Source of the DNA: Bacteroidota bacterium
GTDB lineage: Bacteria; Bacteroidota; Bacteroidia; Sphingobacteriales; Sphingobacteriaceae
Assembly: GCA_013288235.1 (NCBI GenBank)
Contig: JABDCF010000017.1
Coordinates: 1 to 50,561 of the forward strand
Length of the DNA stretch: 50,561 nt
Direction: 5' to 3'
Within the stretch, counting starts at the first letter, position 1, and the number at the start of each line of letters is the position of its first letter. Both the position numbers and the translations under genes were made by a program. The notes under the pieces are model-generated. The model was not told the origin of the DNA. It did not search any database and worked only from the letters and a program-made list of their open reading frames with translations. Shown piece after piece: positions 32,893 to 42,360 of this stretch.

Positions 32893-34134
32893 CTAAACTA
32901 AAAACTCAAACAAAGTTTGATCGCGGTTAAGCTCAATTACTTCAAACCGGTGTTCTTCCATGTGCTTTAATAATGCGGGATAATCATCGGCTGATTTTAG
33001 TTCGATGCCTACCAAAGCCGGGCCGCTTTCTTTTGATGTTTTTTTGATGAACTCGAACCGGGTAATATCATCATGCGGGCCTAATACATTATTTACAAAT
33101 AGTTTCAATGCGCCGGGGCGCTGCGGGAATTTTATAATGAAATAATGTTTAAGGCCCTCGTACAATAAAGATTTCTCCTTGATCTCCTGCATCCGCTCGA
33201 TATCATTATTGCCGCCGCTGATAACACAAACTACCTTTTTGCCTTTTATTTTATCCTTACAGGCATCCAGCACCGCTACCGATAATGCGCCTGCCGGTTC
33301 AACTACGATGGCATCTTCGTTATATAGCTTAAGTATAGTGGTGCATACTTTTCCTTCGGCTACCAGTAGCATTTCATCTAAAACATCGCGGCAAAGTTCA
33401 TAAGTTAATTTGCCTACGGTTTTTACAGCCGCGCCATCTACAAAACGATTAATATCAGGCAAGCTAACGGGGCCGCCATGCTCAAATGCTTTTAGCATGC
33501 TTGGGGCGCCTTCGGGCTCAACGCCAATTAAATAAATAGCCGGGTTTTGCTGCTTTAGGTAAGTCCCTGCGCCCGCAGCGAGGCCACCGCCACCAATTGG
33601 CATAACCACTACTTCAGTGCCGGGCAAGTCTTGCAGTATTTCAACACCAACAGTGCCTTGCCCTTCAATTATGCTGTAATTATCAAACGGGGGAATAAAG
33701 GTCATTTGATGGGCCTGCGTATAAGCCAATGCCTCAATTAGACAATCATCAAAAGTATCGCCAACTAAAACTATCTCTACATGGCCATTGCCAAACATTT
33801 CTGTCTGCGTGATCTTTTGCTTCGGGGTTATTTCGGGCATAAATATCACCCCTTTAATACCCATTTTATTGCACGAAAAAGCTACACCCTGCGCATGGTT
33901 GCCCGCACTTGCGCAAACTACGCCACGGCTTAATTCTTCCGCCGTTAGCTGGCTGATCATATTATAAGCGCCGCGTAGTTTATAGGAACGTACGATTTGC
34001 AGGTCTTCGCGTTTTAAATAAAGTTCGCAGCCGTACGTTTTTGATAATCCGGCATGGTATTCAAGCGGGGTATGTTTTACAATAGGAGCTAAACGCTGTG
34101 CGGCAGCTTTGAAATTTAAATCGACGTTAGTCAT
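32893..34134 (-). CDS. ilvA: Threonine dehydratase (biosynthetic)
   Basis: A 413-aa PLP enzyme that deaminates threonine to 2-oxobutanoate, the first step to isoleucine. The PLP lysine is Lys52 in VRSYKLRGAYNM, the phosphate loop is GGGGLAAG, and a single ACT-like regulatory domain follows at about 325-413 (HYFIIKFPQRPGALKLF). This short form is typical of Gram-positive and Bacteroidota enzymes. It is last in the BCAA cluster but is separated from leuA2 by 270 nt with a possible own -7 box at 34215-34222. Confidence 0.95.
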   Translation of the reverse strand: MTNVDLNFKAAAQRLAPIVKHTPLEYHAGLSKTYGCELYLKREDLQIVRSYKLRGAYNMISQLTAEELSRGVVCASAGNHAQGVAFSCNKMGIKGVIFMPEITPKQKITQTEMFGNGHVEIVLVGDTFDDCLIEALAYTQAHQMTFIPPFDNYSIIEGQGTVGVEILQDLPGTEVVVMPIGGGGLAAGAGTYLKQQNPAIYLIGVEPEGAPSMLKAFEHGGPVSLPDINRFVDGAAVKTVGKLTYELCRDVLDEMLLVAEGKVCTTILKLYNEDAIVVEPAGALSVAVLDACKDKIKGKKVVCVISGGNNDIERMQEIKEKSLLYEGLKHYFIIKFPQRPGALKLFVNNVLGPHDDITRFEFIKKTSKESGPALVGIELKSADDYPALLKHMEEHRFEVIELNRDQTLFEFLV

Positions 34135-34214
34135 GTTTGATGAAATTTAACCGCGGCCTGGGTAGGCAACAGTAATTATACGTTATTCCATTTAGGAAAT
34201 GTAATTAAGTAAAG

Positions 34215-34222
34215 CAAAGGTA
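34215..34222 (-). promoter_or_regulatory. Possible -7 box of ilvA
   Basis: TACCTTTG on the minus strand fits TAnnTTTG, 80 nt upstream of the ilvA ATG; no -33 element recognised. Confidence 0.35.
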
Positions 34223-34306
34223 AGACTTAGAAGAGGCCGGTGGATGGGCGCCCAAAATATTATCCAGGCGCATTGTTCCTGGTATCGAAATGCATAGTCC
34301 AATTAG

Positions 34307-34372
34307 TTTCGCACCTAAGGAGCGAAATGATTTTTTCTATTGGATCTACAAATGTTTTGCACCTACGGAGCA
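34307..34372. repeat. GCACCTAMGGAGC repeat pair
   Basis: TTTCGCACCTAAGGAGCGAA (from 34307) and TTTTGCACCTACGGAGCA (34355-34372) are two imperfect copies of a palindromic word in the ilvA-leuA2 gap. Confidence 0.55.
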
Positions 34373-34404
34373 TCGAAACCCTTCTGGTGCCTTATAACCC
34401 ACCT

Positions 34405-35922
34405 CTAAATAATATTCAGCATTTTCTGCGTGGCCTTAATAGCACAAACAGTTTGATCTGAATCCAATCCCCTCGTTATAAATTTTTTCTTATCGGTTTC
34501 CCAGGTAATGATGGTTTCACATAAGGCATCGGAGCTGCTGCCTGGGGCTATCCGAACAGCATAATCTATTAGCTTTGGCAGGCTTCTTTTTTTCTTGTTG
34601 TAAACCATGGTCAGTGCATTCATAAATGCATCAAACTGGCCATCGCCCTGGGCATTTTCTTCAAATTTTTCGCCGTCTATCTTTACGGAAATGGTGGCCG
34701 ATGGCCGCAAGCCCATCGAGTTCATCAATACGTAAGATTCCACTGTTACCTTCTCCGCATAAAGGCTGCTATCCAAAACGTCCGAAATTATGTAGGGCAG
34801 GTCTTCCTTGGTCACCGTTTCCTTTTTATCGCCCAGTTCAATAACGCGCTGGGTTACTTTTTTCAGGTCGGCATCATTCAGTTTTAAGCCCAGCTCCTGC
34901 AGGTTTTTTTCGATGTTGGCTTTGCCCGATGTTTTTCCGAGGGCATATTCCCGCTTTCTTCCAAAACGTTCAGGCAGCAGGTCGTTAAAGTATAAGTTGT
35001 TTTTATTATCGCCATCGGCGTGTATGCCGGCTGTTTGTGTAAATACATTATCGCCAACAATTGGTTTATTTGAAGGTATCCTCACGCCCGAAAATGTTTC
35101 TACCAGCTTGCTTACTTTATAAATGGAGGATTCTTTGATGCCAATTTCCACATCGGGCGCAAAATCATGTATTACAGCAACGGCACTGGCCATGGCAGCA
35201 TTGCCGGCCCGCTCGCCCATGCCGTTTACGGTTAAATGCAGGCCATTTGCACCCGCCTTTACAGCCTCTAAAACATTGGCAGTACCGAGGTCATAATCAT
35301 TATGGGCATGAAAATCAAAATGGGTATCAGGATACCTTGATCTCAGGTCTGTTATAAATTTAAACGTTTCCTGCGGAGTTAAAATTCCGAGCGTATCAGG
35401 CAACAATACCCTTTTTATGGGTTGGGTTACAAGGAAATCTAAAAACTGGTAAACATATTCCGGGGAATTACGCATGCCGTTGCTCCAGTCCTCCAGGTAT
35501 ACATTTGTTGCAATACCTTTGCTTTCCGCGAGTTCGATAACATGTTTTATTTCGGCAAAATGCTGTTCGGGTGTTTTTTTAAGCTGATGGGTTAGATGAT
35601 TCATTGATCCCTTGGTCAGCAGGTTCTGAACTTTAACGCCCGAATTTACCATCCAATCAATGGAAACTCCATTATCTACAAACGACAATACTTCTATCCG
35701 GTCAACATACCCATTCACCTCTGCCCAATGTAAAATGCTGCTCACTGCCTGGAACTCGCCCTCTGATACCCGTGCCGAAGCGATCTCGATCCTGTCGACA
35801 TTAAGTTCTTCCAGCAATAACTGCGTTATAGTAAGTTTTTCGGATATGGAAAAGGAAACGCCCGATGTTTGTTCGCCATCGCGCAGCGTAGTATCCATTA
35901 TCTCTATTTTCCTTCGTTCCAT
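34405..35922 (-). CDS. LeuA-family synthase with regulatory domain (citramalate or isopropylmalate synthase)
   Basis: A 505-aa DRE-TIM metallolyase. The catalytic motif is [12 protein letters not shown] (residues 10-21), metal histidines are in FDFHAHNDYDLG (around 205) and NGMGERAGN follows; the C-terminal LeuA allosteric domain (about 370-505) is present. A paralogous, shorter leuA sits upstream in the same cluster. The combination suggests that this gene is a (R)-citramalate synthase giving a pyruvate-derived route to 2-oxobutanoate for isoleucine, but substrate choice cannot be proved by eye; a second isopropylmalate synthase is the alternative. Confidence 0.88.
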   Translation of the reverse strand: MERRKIEIMDTTLRDGEQTSGVSFSISEKLTITQLLLEELNVDRIEIASARVSEGEFQAVSSILHWAEVNGYVDRIEVLSFVDNGVSIDWMVNSGVKVQNLLTKGSMNHLTHQLKKTPEQHFAEIKHVIELAESKGIATNVYLEDWSNGMRNSPEYVYQFLDFLVTQPIKRVLLPDTLGILTPQETFKFITDLRSRYPDTHFDFHAHNDYDLGTANVLEAVKAGANGLHLTVNGMGERAGNAAMASAVAVIHDFAPDVEIGIKESSIYKVSKLVETFSGVRIPSNKPIVGDNVFTQTAGIHADGDNKNNLYFNDLLPERFGRKREYALGKTSGKANIEKNLQELGLKLNDADLKKVTQRVIELGDKKETVTKEDLPYIISDVLDSSLYAEKVTVESYVLMNSMGLRPSATISVKIDGEKFEENAQGDGQFDAFMNALTMVYNKKKRSLPKLIDYAVRIAPGSSSDALCETIITWETDKKKFITRGLDSDQTVCAIKATQKMLNII

Positions 35923-35955
35923 TTAGTGGATTATCTTTGGTTTGGTTGTGGGTTG

Positions 35956-36036
35956 CCTCACCTAAATCCTCTCCAAAGGAGAGGACTTGGGCTTCACTCT
36001 TTTTTTGCCCTCTCCAAAGGAGAGGGTTGGGTGAGG
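35956..36036. repeat. 81-bp palindromic intergenic repeat, copy 1
   Basis: Bounded by CCTCACC and GGTGAGG and containing two CTCTCCAAAGGAGAG hairpins separated by a T-rich centre. The first 33 nt are identical to the reverse complement of the copy at 44880-44964. It lies between leuD and leuA2. Confidence 0.85.
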
Positions 36037-36038
36037 CG

Positions 36039-36635
36039 TTAAATCGGCAGGTTTTCAGCAAACTCCTGTATTTCTGTTTTGATGCTTTGCAGGTAATCGA
36101 TATCATCAAAGCCGTTTATCATATTGTCTTTTTTATAAGGACTGATATCAAACGTTTCTTTTTCACCGGTTGCTAAAAGCGTAATAGTTTGCTCCGGTAA
36201 ATTCACTTCAATTTCTGTTTTAGGATCAGCATGTATGGCTGAGAATAACTTTTCAGAAAACTCCGGGCTAACCTGTACCGGCAATACGCCGATATTTAAA
36301 CAATTGTTCCTGAAAATGTCAGCAAAAAAGCTGGATATCACACAACGGAAACCATAATCGTAAACTGCCCAGGCAGCATGTTCCCTTGATGAGCCTGAGC
36401 CAAAGTTTTTACCGCCAACCAATATTTTACCACTGTATATCGGGTTGTTCAATACAAAGTCCTTTTTAGGCGTGTTATCGGCATTATAGCGCCAATCGCG
36501 GAAAAGGTTATCGCCAAAGCCAACCCTTTCTGTTGCTTTTAAAAAGCGCGCAGGGATTAACTGGTCGGTATCCACGTTTTCTATCGGAAGCGGTACCGCA
36601 GTGCTTCTTAATATGTTAAATTTATCGTATGCCAT
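36039..36635 (-). CDS. leuD: 3-isopropylmalate dehydratase small subunit
   Basis: A 198-aa aconitase swivel-domain protein that pairs with LeuC to convert 2- to 3-isopropylmalate. Signature NVDTDQLIPARFLK and GKNFGSGSSREHAAWA are visible; length is normal. Two copies of the repeat word ATCGGTGAAATCA lie just before its start (36644-36677). It follows leuC after about 110 nt. Confidence 0.96.
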   Translation of the reverse strand: MAYDKFNILRSTAVPLPIENVDTDQLIPARFLKATERVGFGDNLFRDWRYNADNTPKKDFVLNNPIYSGKILVGGKNFGSGSSREHAAWAVYDYGFRCVISSFFADIFRNNCLNIGVLPVQVSPEFSEKLFSAIHADPKTEIEVNLPEQTITLLATGEKETFDISPYKKDNMINGFDDIDYLQSIKTEIQEFAENLPI

Positions 36636-36643
36636 TGTTTTTT

Positions 36644-36677
36644 TGATTTCACCGATTACTTTTTGATTTCACCGATT
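36644..36677 (-). repeat. BCAA repeat word, two copies before leuD
   Basis: On the coding strand AATCGGTGAAATCA occurs at 36664-36677 and 36644-36657, 8 nt before the leuD ATG. Confidence 0.85.
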
Positions 36678-36681
36678 TGTA

Positions 36682-36714
36682 TTAGTCATTTTGTCATTGG
36701 GTCATTAAGTCATT
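36682..36714. repeat. GTCATT stutter
   Basis: Four copies of (T)AGTCATTtTGTCATT-type words. The same word recurs at 40233-40267 and 41442-41456. Confidence 0.65.
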
Positions 36715-36748
36715 TTTTGATTTCTGACCATTCACTACTCACCACTCA

Positions 36749-38155
36749 CTAAACAAGTTCTTCAATTAACGTTCTTGGATCTGTAACTACGCCTGTTATG
36801 GCGGCAGCTGCGGCAACCAAGGGGCTGGCCAACATGGTTCTTGCGCCGGGGCCTTGTCGTCCTTCGAAGTTCCTGTTCGAGGTACTCACTGCATATTTGC
36901 CGGCTGGTACTTTGTCGTCATTCATGGCCAAACAGGCTGAACAACCCGGCTGGCGCAATGCAAAGCCTGCTTCGGTTAAAATATCAAGTAAACCTTCTTC
37001 TTTTATCTGCGCCTCAACAATGTGCGAACCGGGGACTAACCAGGCGGTAACATTGTCGGCTTTATGTTTGCCTTTTACAAGGGAAGTAAACGCCCTGAAA
37101 TCCTCAATGCGTCCATTAGTGCAACTGCCTACAAAAACAAAATCTACCGGTTTGCCTATCATGTGCTCGCCTTCTGCAAAGCCCATATAGTTTAATGATT
37201 TCCCGTAAGTGGCTGCACCGCCTTCTGCATGTGCGGCATCGGGGATATCTTTAGAAATGCCCATGCCCATACCGGGGTTTGTTCCGTAGGTGATCATCGG
37301 CTCGATGGCAGCACCATCAAACGTATATTCCTTATCAAAAACAGCATCGGCATCAGTTTTTAATGTTTTATAATAGGCCAATGCCCTGTCCCATGCTTCA
37401 CCTTTGGGGGTAAATTCACGGCCTTTTACATAGTTTATTGTGGTTTCATCCGGCGCTATCATCCCGCCGCGGGCGCCCATTTCAATACTCATGTTGCAAA
37501 CCGTCATACGGCCCTCCATGCTCATGCTTTCAAAAACATCACCGGCGTATTCAACAAAATAACCCGTTGCGCCAGATGTTGTAAGTTTAGAAATGATGAA
37601 TAGTGCCACATCCTTAGGCGTAACGCTGGCGCCTAACTTCCCGTTGATACTGATGCGCATTTTTTTAGCTTTTGGCTGCATGATGCACTGTGTGGCCAAA
37701 ACCATTTCAACTTCTGAAGTACCAATACCAAAAGCTATAGCACCAAAAGCACCATGGGTAGAAGTATGCGAATCTCCGCAAACGATAGTTGCGCCGGGTT
37801 GCGTTATGCCGTATTCAGGCCCGATAACATGCACGATACCATTTTTTTGGTGGCCCAGGCCCCAATAACTAATACCGTATTCATTTGAATTGGCCTCCAA
37901 CGCGTTCAACTGGTTGGCAGAAAGCGGATCGGCAACCGGTAAATGCTGGTTAATTGTTGGCGTGTTATGATCTGCTGTAGCGAAGGTACGCTCTGGATAT
38001 AACACCTTTATTCCCCTTGTCTTTAAGCCCAAAAAGGCTACCGGGCTTGTTACCTCATGGATCAAATGGCGGTCGATAAAAAGGACGTCAGGGCCGCCTT
38101 CAATTTTACGCACCACATGCGTATCCCATACCTTATCAAACAATGTTTTGCTCAT
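36749..38155 (-). CDS. leuC: 3-isopropylmalate dehydratase large subunit
   Basis: A 468-aa aconitase-family protein carrying the 4Fe-4S cluster. The cluster cysteines are in [13 protein letters not shown] and in [28 protein letters not shown] is the substrate signature. Length is standard. It is between leuA (36 nt upstream) and leuD. Confidence 0.97.
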   Translation of the reverse strand: MSKTLFDKVWDTHVVRKIEGGPDVLFIDRHLIHEVTSPVAFLGLKTRGIKVLYPERTFATADHNTPTINQHLPVADPLSANQLNALEANSNEYGISYWGLGHQKNGIVHVIGPEYGITQPGATIVCGDSHTSTHGAFGAIAFGIGTSEVEMVLATQCIMQPKAKKMRISINGKLGASVTPKDVALFIISKLTTSGATGYFVEYAGDVFESMSMEGRMTVCNMSIEMGARGGMIAPDETTINYVKGREFTPKGEAWDRALAYYKTLKTDADAVFDKEYTFDGAAIEPMITYGTNPGMGMGISKDIPDAAHAEGGAATYGKSLNYMGFAEGEHMIGKPVDFVFVGSCTNGRIEDFRAFTSLVKGKHKADNVTAWLVPGSHIVEAQIKEEGLLDILTEAGFALRQPGCSACLAMNDDKVPAGKYAVSTSNRNFEGRQGPGARTMLASPLVAAAAAITGVVTDPRTLIEELV

Positions 38156-38191
38156 TTTATTTCTGTTTATTATAGTCTTCTCTTCAAATTT

Positions 38192-39355
38192 TCAGGCAAA
38201 TTTCTCGCCACGTACCAGCAATAAAAGATCATCATCACTAATGTTCAGTTTATTGTCGGCTAAGGTAAGAAAACGATGATATGCTTCACCCAGTTCTTCC
38301 TTATTAAGGTTAAAACCTAAACGTTCCAAATGGTATTTTAATGCGTGCCTTCCGCTGCGGGCGGTAAGTACAATGGTTGCACTTGGGAACCCTACGTCTT
38401 CGGGCTTAATGATCTCGTAATTTTCGCGGTTCTTTAAAAAACCGTCCTGGTGTATGCCCGAACTATGTGCAAATGCATTGCTGCCCACAATAGCCTTGTT
38501 TGCCTGTACCGGCATACGCATTTGTGTGGCCACCGTATTACTGATCTCATAAAAGTTACGGGCATTAATATTAGTATGCAGGCCGAGTACAGGGTGGGTT
38601 TTTAATATCATCACCACTTCTTCCAACGACGTATTCCCGGCGCGTTCGCCAATGCCATTGATGGTGCCCTCTACCTGGCGTGCGCCGTTTTGCAGGCCTG
38701 CTATAGAGTTTGCTGTTGCAAGCCCAAGGTCATTGTGGCAATGAACCGAAATGATGGCCTTATCTATATTTTGTACATTATCTTTCAGGTATTTTATTTT
38801 GTCACCGTATTGGTTAGGCAGGCAATAGCCGTTGGTATCGGGAATATTAACAACTGTCGCACCAGCAGCAATAACAGCCTCGATCATCTGCGCTAAATAA
38901 ACAATATCTGCGCGGCCTGCGTCTTCGGCATAAAACTCAACGTCTTCAACAAAGCGTTTTGCATATTTTACGGCATCAACGGCACGCACAAGTATTTCTT
39001 CGCGGGTACTGTTGAATTTGTGTTTGATATGCATATCAGACGAGCCGATGCCGGTATGGATACGCGGATGTTTGGCATATTGCAGCGACTCAACCGCTAC
39101 ATCTATATCGCCTTTGTTGGCGCGGGTAAGGGCGCAAACGGTTGGGTTCCGTACGGCCTTTGATATTTCTACCACGCTTTGAAAATCCCCGGGGCTTGAT
39201 ATGGGGAAACCTGCTTCAATTATATCTACACCCAATGCCTCCAGCTCTCTTGCGATCTCAATTTTTTCGGGGGTAGTTAATTGGCAGCCCGGTACCTGCT
39301 CGCCATCGCGAAGCGTGGTATCAAAAACATAGACTCGGTTTGGATCGTGTATCAT
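38192..39355 (-). CDS. leuA: 2-isopropylmalate synthase, catalytic-domain form
   Basis: A 387-aa enzyme condensing 2-oxoisovalerate with acetyl-CoA, the first committed step to leucine. [13 protein letters not shown] lies at residues 12-24, the metal motif is [15 protein letters not shown] and [11 protein letters not shown] follows. Bacterial LeuA is usually about 510-520 aa; here the C-terminal leucine-sensing domain is missing and the protein ends in [11 protein letters not shown] after the subdomains, so it may be insensitive to leucine feedback. The regulatory domain is retained by the paralogue at 34405-35922. It heads the leuA-leuC-leuD run. Confidence 0.93.
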   Translation of the reverse strand: MIHDPNRVYVFDTTLRDGEQVPGCQLTTPEKIEIARELEALGVDIIEAGFPISSPGDFQSVVEISKAVRNPTVCALTRANKGDIDVAVESLQYAKHPRIHTGIGSSDMHIKHKFNSTREEILVRAVDAVKYAKRFVEDVEFYAEDAGRADIVYLAQMIEAVIAAGATVVNIPDTNGYCLPNQYGDKIKYLKDNVQNIDKAIISVHCHNDLGLATANSIAGLQNGARQVEGTINGIGERAGNTSLEEVVMILKTHPVLGLHTNINARNFYEISNTVATQMRMPVQANKAIVGSNAFAHSSGIHQDGFLKNRENYEIIKPEDVGFPSATIVLTARSGRHALKYHLERLGFNLNKEELGEAYHRFLTLADNKLNISDDDLLLLVRGEKFA

Positions 39356-39473
39356 TTGTTTTAGATTTTAGATGTGAGATTTGAGGTATGAGACATTTTA
39401 AAGTCTGTTATCCTGCAACTACATCGGTTAACACTAATTATTTTCTTGGTTCTTGACTCTTGTATCTTGATTC

Positions 39474-40232
39474 TTAATTTTCTTTCACCGCAACAAACCT
39501 TAATCGCACATAATCAGCATACCAATCGCCGTTTTTGTTATAATGCGGCTCAACCAGGTCACTGATCTCTGCTAAAATTTGCTCTTTCTCAGTTTCATCA
39601 ATGCCTTCAAAAAAAGCATCGCCAAACATGTTAAGCCATTTTGCCACACCGGCACGGCCATCCTGCAATAATGTTGGCCTGTCGAAATGATAGGCGGATG
39701 TAACCCTGAAACCTGCCTTTTCCAATTTGGATGTGTACTCGCCGAGCGAAGGGAAATACCACGGTTTCTTAACCGCCAACTGCGGGTAGCCGTGTTTTTC
39801 AAGCACCTGCTGTGTTGCCGCCAGGATCAATGCGTTATTACCTTTGCCACCCATTTCGGCAACAAAACGGCCACCGGGTTTCAGGCTATCGTAAACGCAT
39901 TTTATCGCATCATCAGCTTTGTGTACCCAATGCAAAACCGCATTGGAAAATATTGCATCAAATGGTTCATCAAAATGAAAATCAGCAGCGTCAGCAACTA
40001 TAAAAGTAACCCTGGGATAGCTTTCTTTTGCTTTCGCGATCATATCTGCAGAAGCATCAATACCGGTAACTTCGGCGCCATGATTTTGTATTTCCTGCGT
40101 TAAATGCCCGGTACCACATCCCAAATCAAGAATGCGTTCACCGGGTTTTACTTCCAGCAATTCCAAAACACTTTCGCCGTATTGAAATACGAAAGCATGT
40201 TTGTCATCATATAATTCAGCGTTCCATTTCAT
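39474..40232 (-). CDS. Class I SAM-dependent methyltransferase
   Basis: A 252-aa methyltransferase resembling trans-aconitate methyltransferase (Tam): SAM motif I ILDLGCGTGHLTQEI, motif II GIDASADMI, and FDAIFSNAVLHWVH. The HWV pattern after the post-motif II strand is characteristic of Tam-like enzymes. It sits inside the BCAA cluster between leuB and leuA. Trans-aconitate inhibits aconitase-type enzymes and 3-isopropylmalate is a known alternative methyl acceptor in yeast Tmt1, so a link to leucine intermediates is conceivable but is inference. Confidence 0.86.
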   Translation of the reverse strand: MKWNAELYDDKHAFVFQYGESVLELLEVKPGERILDLGCGTGHLTQEIQNHGAEVTGIDASADMIAKAKESYPRVTFIVADAADFHFDEPFDAIFSNAVLHWVHKADDAIKCVYDSLKPGGRFVAEMGGKGNNALILAATQQVLEKHGYPQLAVKKPWYFPSLGEYTSKLEKAGFRVTSAYHFDRPTLLQDGRAGVAKWLNMFGDAFFEGIDETEKEQILAEISDLVEPHYNKNGDWYADYVRLRFVAVKEN

Positions 40233-40311
40233 TATTAGTCATTGGTCATTATGTAATTAGTCATTGGAGCTTTCATTTGCACATCTGCACATTCGCATAT
40301 CTGCACATTAT
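40233..40311. repeat. GTCATT and TCTGCACAT stutters
   Basis: GTCATTGGTCATTATGTAAT-type words (40233-40267) followed by four TCTGCACATT/TCGCATA words (40274-40311), filling the whole gap between the methyltransferase and leuB. Confidence 0.65.
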
Positions 40312-41372
40312 AGAAATTCCAGCACCTTCGTGCCCATCGCTTTGGTCCCTAATATTTTGCTTTTATCTGTATTGCTATCAGCTATATCACCGGTACGGTA
40401 ACCTTCTTTAAGTGTTTTATCGATAGCAGTGGTGATCTTTTTAGCTTCCTCTTTTAAACCGAAGCTAATCTCCAGCATTAATGCTACCGACAATATCGAT
40501 GCCAGCGGATTGGCTTTATCCTGCCCGGCAATATCATGTGCCGAACCGTGGATAGGCTCAAAGAAGCCGGTACCATCACCTATGGATGCAGATGCCAGCA
40601 TACCCATGGAACCTGCTATTTGTGATGCCTCGTCTGTTAAAATATCCCCAAAAAGGTTGGCGGTTAAAACCACATCAAACTTTTTAGGGTTTTTCACCAG
40701 CTGCATTGCGGCATTATCAACAAACATGTGTTCTGTTTCTACATCAGGATACCTTTTTGCAATTTCCTGAACAACCTCGCGCCAAAGGCGTGATGTTTCC
40801 AAAACATTTGCTTTATCAACAGAACACAGCCTTTTACTTCTTAGCCTTGCAGCTTCATAAGCCTTTATGGCAATGCGTTCAACCTCGTAACGGTGATAGA
40901 TCATCAAATCAGATGCGCTGTCCGCAGTACGTTTTTTCTCACCAAAATAAACATCACCGGTTAGCTCGCGGAAAAACAGGATGTCTGTTCCTTTTAATAT
41001 TTCCGGTTTAAGGCTCGATGCATTAAGCAACTCATCAAACAGCATAATAGGGCGCAGGTTGGCGTATAAGCCCAGGCCTTTACGTATCCCCAACAAACCC
41101 TGCTCCGGTCTTACTTTTGCCGAAGGATCGTTGTCATATTTGGCATGGCCTACAGCGCCAAATAAAATGGCATCACTGGTTTTTGCTTTTGCCAAAGTTT
41201 CATCAGGCAGCGGGCTGCCGGTTGCCTCAATAGCGACATGGCCCATTAAAGCTTCGTCATAGGTGAATGTATGGCCGTATTGTTCGGCTATTTTCTCCAA
41301 AACAGCCTTACCCCATGTGGTCACTTCGGCGCCGATGCCGTCACCAGGTATTACTAATATTTTTTTATTCAT
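40308..41372 (-). CDS. leuB: 3-isopropylmalate dehydrogenase
   Basis: A 354-aa NAD-dependent decarboxylating dehydrogenase of the leucine pathway. The N-terminus ILVIPGDGIGAEV and the FFEPIHGSAHDIAGQDKANP signature are clear, and the substrate loop has LRSKRLCSVDKANVLE. Length is normal. Two good and one weak copy of the BCAA repeat word stand just before the start (41378-41435). Confidence 0.97.
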   Translation of the reverse strand: MNKKILVIPGDGIGAEVTTWGKAVLEKIAEQYGHTFTYDEALMGHVAIEATGSPLPDETLAKAKTSDAILFGAVGHAKYDNDPSAKVRPEQGLLGIRKGLGLYANLRPIMLFDELLNASSLKPEILKGTDILFFRELTGDVYFGEKKRTADSASDLMIYHRYEVERIAIKAYEAARLRSKRLCSVDKANVLETSRLWREVVQEIAKRYPDVETEHMFVDNAAMQLVKNPKKFDVVLTANLFGDILTDEASQIAGSMGMLASASIGDGTGFFEPIHGSAHDIAGQDKANPLASILSVALMLEISFGLKEEAKKITTAIDKTLKEGYRTGDIADSNTDKSKILGTKAMGTKVLEFL

Positions 41373-41377
41373 TTTTT

Positions 41378-41435
41378 TGATTTCACCGATTAACTTTTGA
41401 TTTCACCGATTTTTAATTGGGTGATTTTACCGATT
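41378..41435 (-). repeat. BCAA repeat word, two to three copies before leuB
   Basis: AATCGGTGAAATCA on the coding strand at 41398-41411 and 41378-41391, and a degenerate copy with AAAATCAC at 41422-41435. The last copy ends 5 nt before the ATG. Confidence 0.85.
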
Positions 41436-41503
41436 TTTTTCTGTCATTAGTCATTGTTGCACAACATCATATTTTAACATTCCAACTTTACAACATTCCA
41501 ACA

Positions 41504-41785
41504 TCAGTCATAATGTTCAACAGTTGGAAACGGGTCATAAAAATGATGTAACAACCTTTTCCATTCCTGGTATTCTTTTGATCCCCTGAAGCCCTCCGTA
41601 TGGTCGGTTAGTTTTTTCCACTCAACCAAGAGAATGAATTGATTAGTATGTTCAATACATCTTTTAAGCTGGTGCGAAATATAACCGGCCATTTTTGCTA
41701 TGATATCCTTAGCTATGGAAAATGCTTTTAAAAACTCATCTTCCTGCCCGGGGAGCACATTTAGTATGGCTACTTCAAGTATCAT
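41504..41785 (-). CDS. Antibiotic biosynthesis monooxygenase (ABM) domain protein
   Basis: A 93-aa dimeric alpha/beta-barrel protein: ILEVAILNVLPGQEDEFLKA at the N-terminus and FILLVEWKKLTDHTEGFRGS later, with a C-terminal LLHHFYDPFPTVEHY typical of the group. Family members act as small monooxygenases or heme-binding proteins; many are housekeeping proteins of unknown use. It is a passenger in the BCAA cluster. Confidence 0.85.
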   Translation of the reverse strand: MILEVAILNVLPGQEDEFLKAFSIAKDIIAKMAGYISHQLKRCIEHTNQFILLVEWKKLTDHTEGFRGSKEYQEWKRLLHHFYDPFPTVEHYD

Positions 41786-41795
41786 CTCTTTAATT

Positions 41796-41899
41796 TGTCT
41801 GAACTCGAATTTTTTGAATTATTGGAATTTCTCGAATTTTTCGCCTTAAGGCATTTAATTCTTTCATTTCTTGAATTCGCTTAGTTCGAGTTCGGACGA
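41796..41899. repeat. Left repeats of the GxxExxY cassette
   Basis: TTGTCTGAACTCGAATT (41796-41812) is the exact reverse complement of 42344-42360. AATTCGCTTAGTTCGAGTTC (from 41874 to 41899 in full) is a 23/26 direct repeat of 42335-42360 and contains the stop codon of the GxxExxY gene. Confidence 0.7.
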
Positions 41900-42291
41900 T
41901 ATTTTTTATTTAATAATCTTTTAAACTGTAAACTTTTACTACCGAAATTTATGAGCAACCCTATTTTAATATTATAAGCTTCGAGGTAGTTGATTCCCTG
42001 CGCTAAATGAACGTCTTCTAAGTTTATCAACGCCTTTAATTCAACCATCACTTCATCTTCAACAAAAAAATCTACCCGTCTGGTCCCTATTTGCTCACCT
42101 CTGTAGAAAATGGGCATTTCCATCTCTCTTGCGAAACCCAAACCAGGAAGTCCCATTTCTATTTCCAGCGCTCTTTGATAAATCACCTCCTGAAAACCAT
42201 TACCCAAGGCGCCGTGAACCCGCATTGCACATCCAATTATCTTGCTTGTGCAATCGTTAAATTCTTCGGCAGTCCTTTTAGCAGTTTCCAT
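41881..42291 (-). CDS. GxxExxY protein
   Basis: A 136-aa protein with the name-giving motif in LGNGFQEVIYQRALEIE (GFQEVIY) and VDFFVEDEVMVELKAL, a PD-(D/E)xK-like strand, and FGSKSLQFKRL near the end. The family is widespread and often multicopy in Bacteroidota; function unknown, though the restriction-endonuclease-like core suggests nuclease ancestry. Its last codons and stop lie within a repeat that is found again just upstream of its start. It is inserted between ilvC and the ABM gene of the BCAA cluster, which suggests a mobile passenger. Confidence 0.9.
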   Translation of the reverse strand: METAKRTAEEFNDCTSKIIGCAMRVHGALGNGFQEVIYQRALEIEMGLPGLGFAREMEMPIFYRGEQIGTRRVDFFVEDEVMVELKALINLEDVHLAQGINYLEAYNIKIGLLINFGSKSLQFKRLLNKKYRPNSN

Positions 42292-42334
42292 TAATTAAAT
42301 CATCACCAAACAATCAAATTCTAACAATTCAATC

Positions 42335-42360
42335 AATTCGCTTAATTCGAGTTCAGACAA
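42335..42360. repeat. Right repeat of the GxxExxY cassette
   Basis: AATTCGCTTAATTCGAGTTC followed by AGACAA; direct repeat of 41874-41899 (23/26) and inverted repeat of 41796-41812 (17/17). It abuts the ilvC stop codon. Confidence 0.7.
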
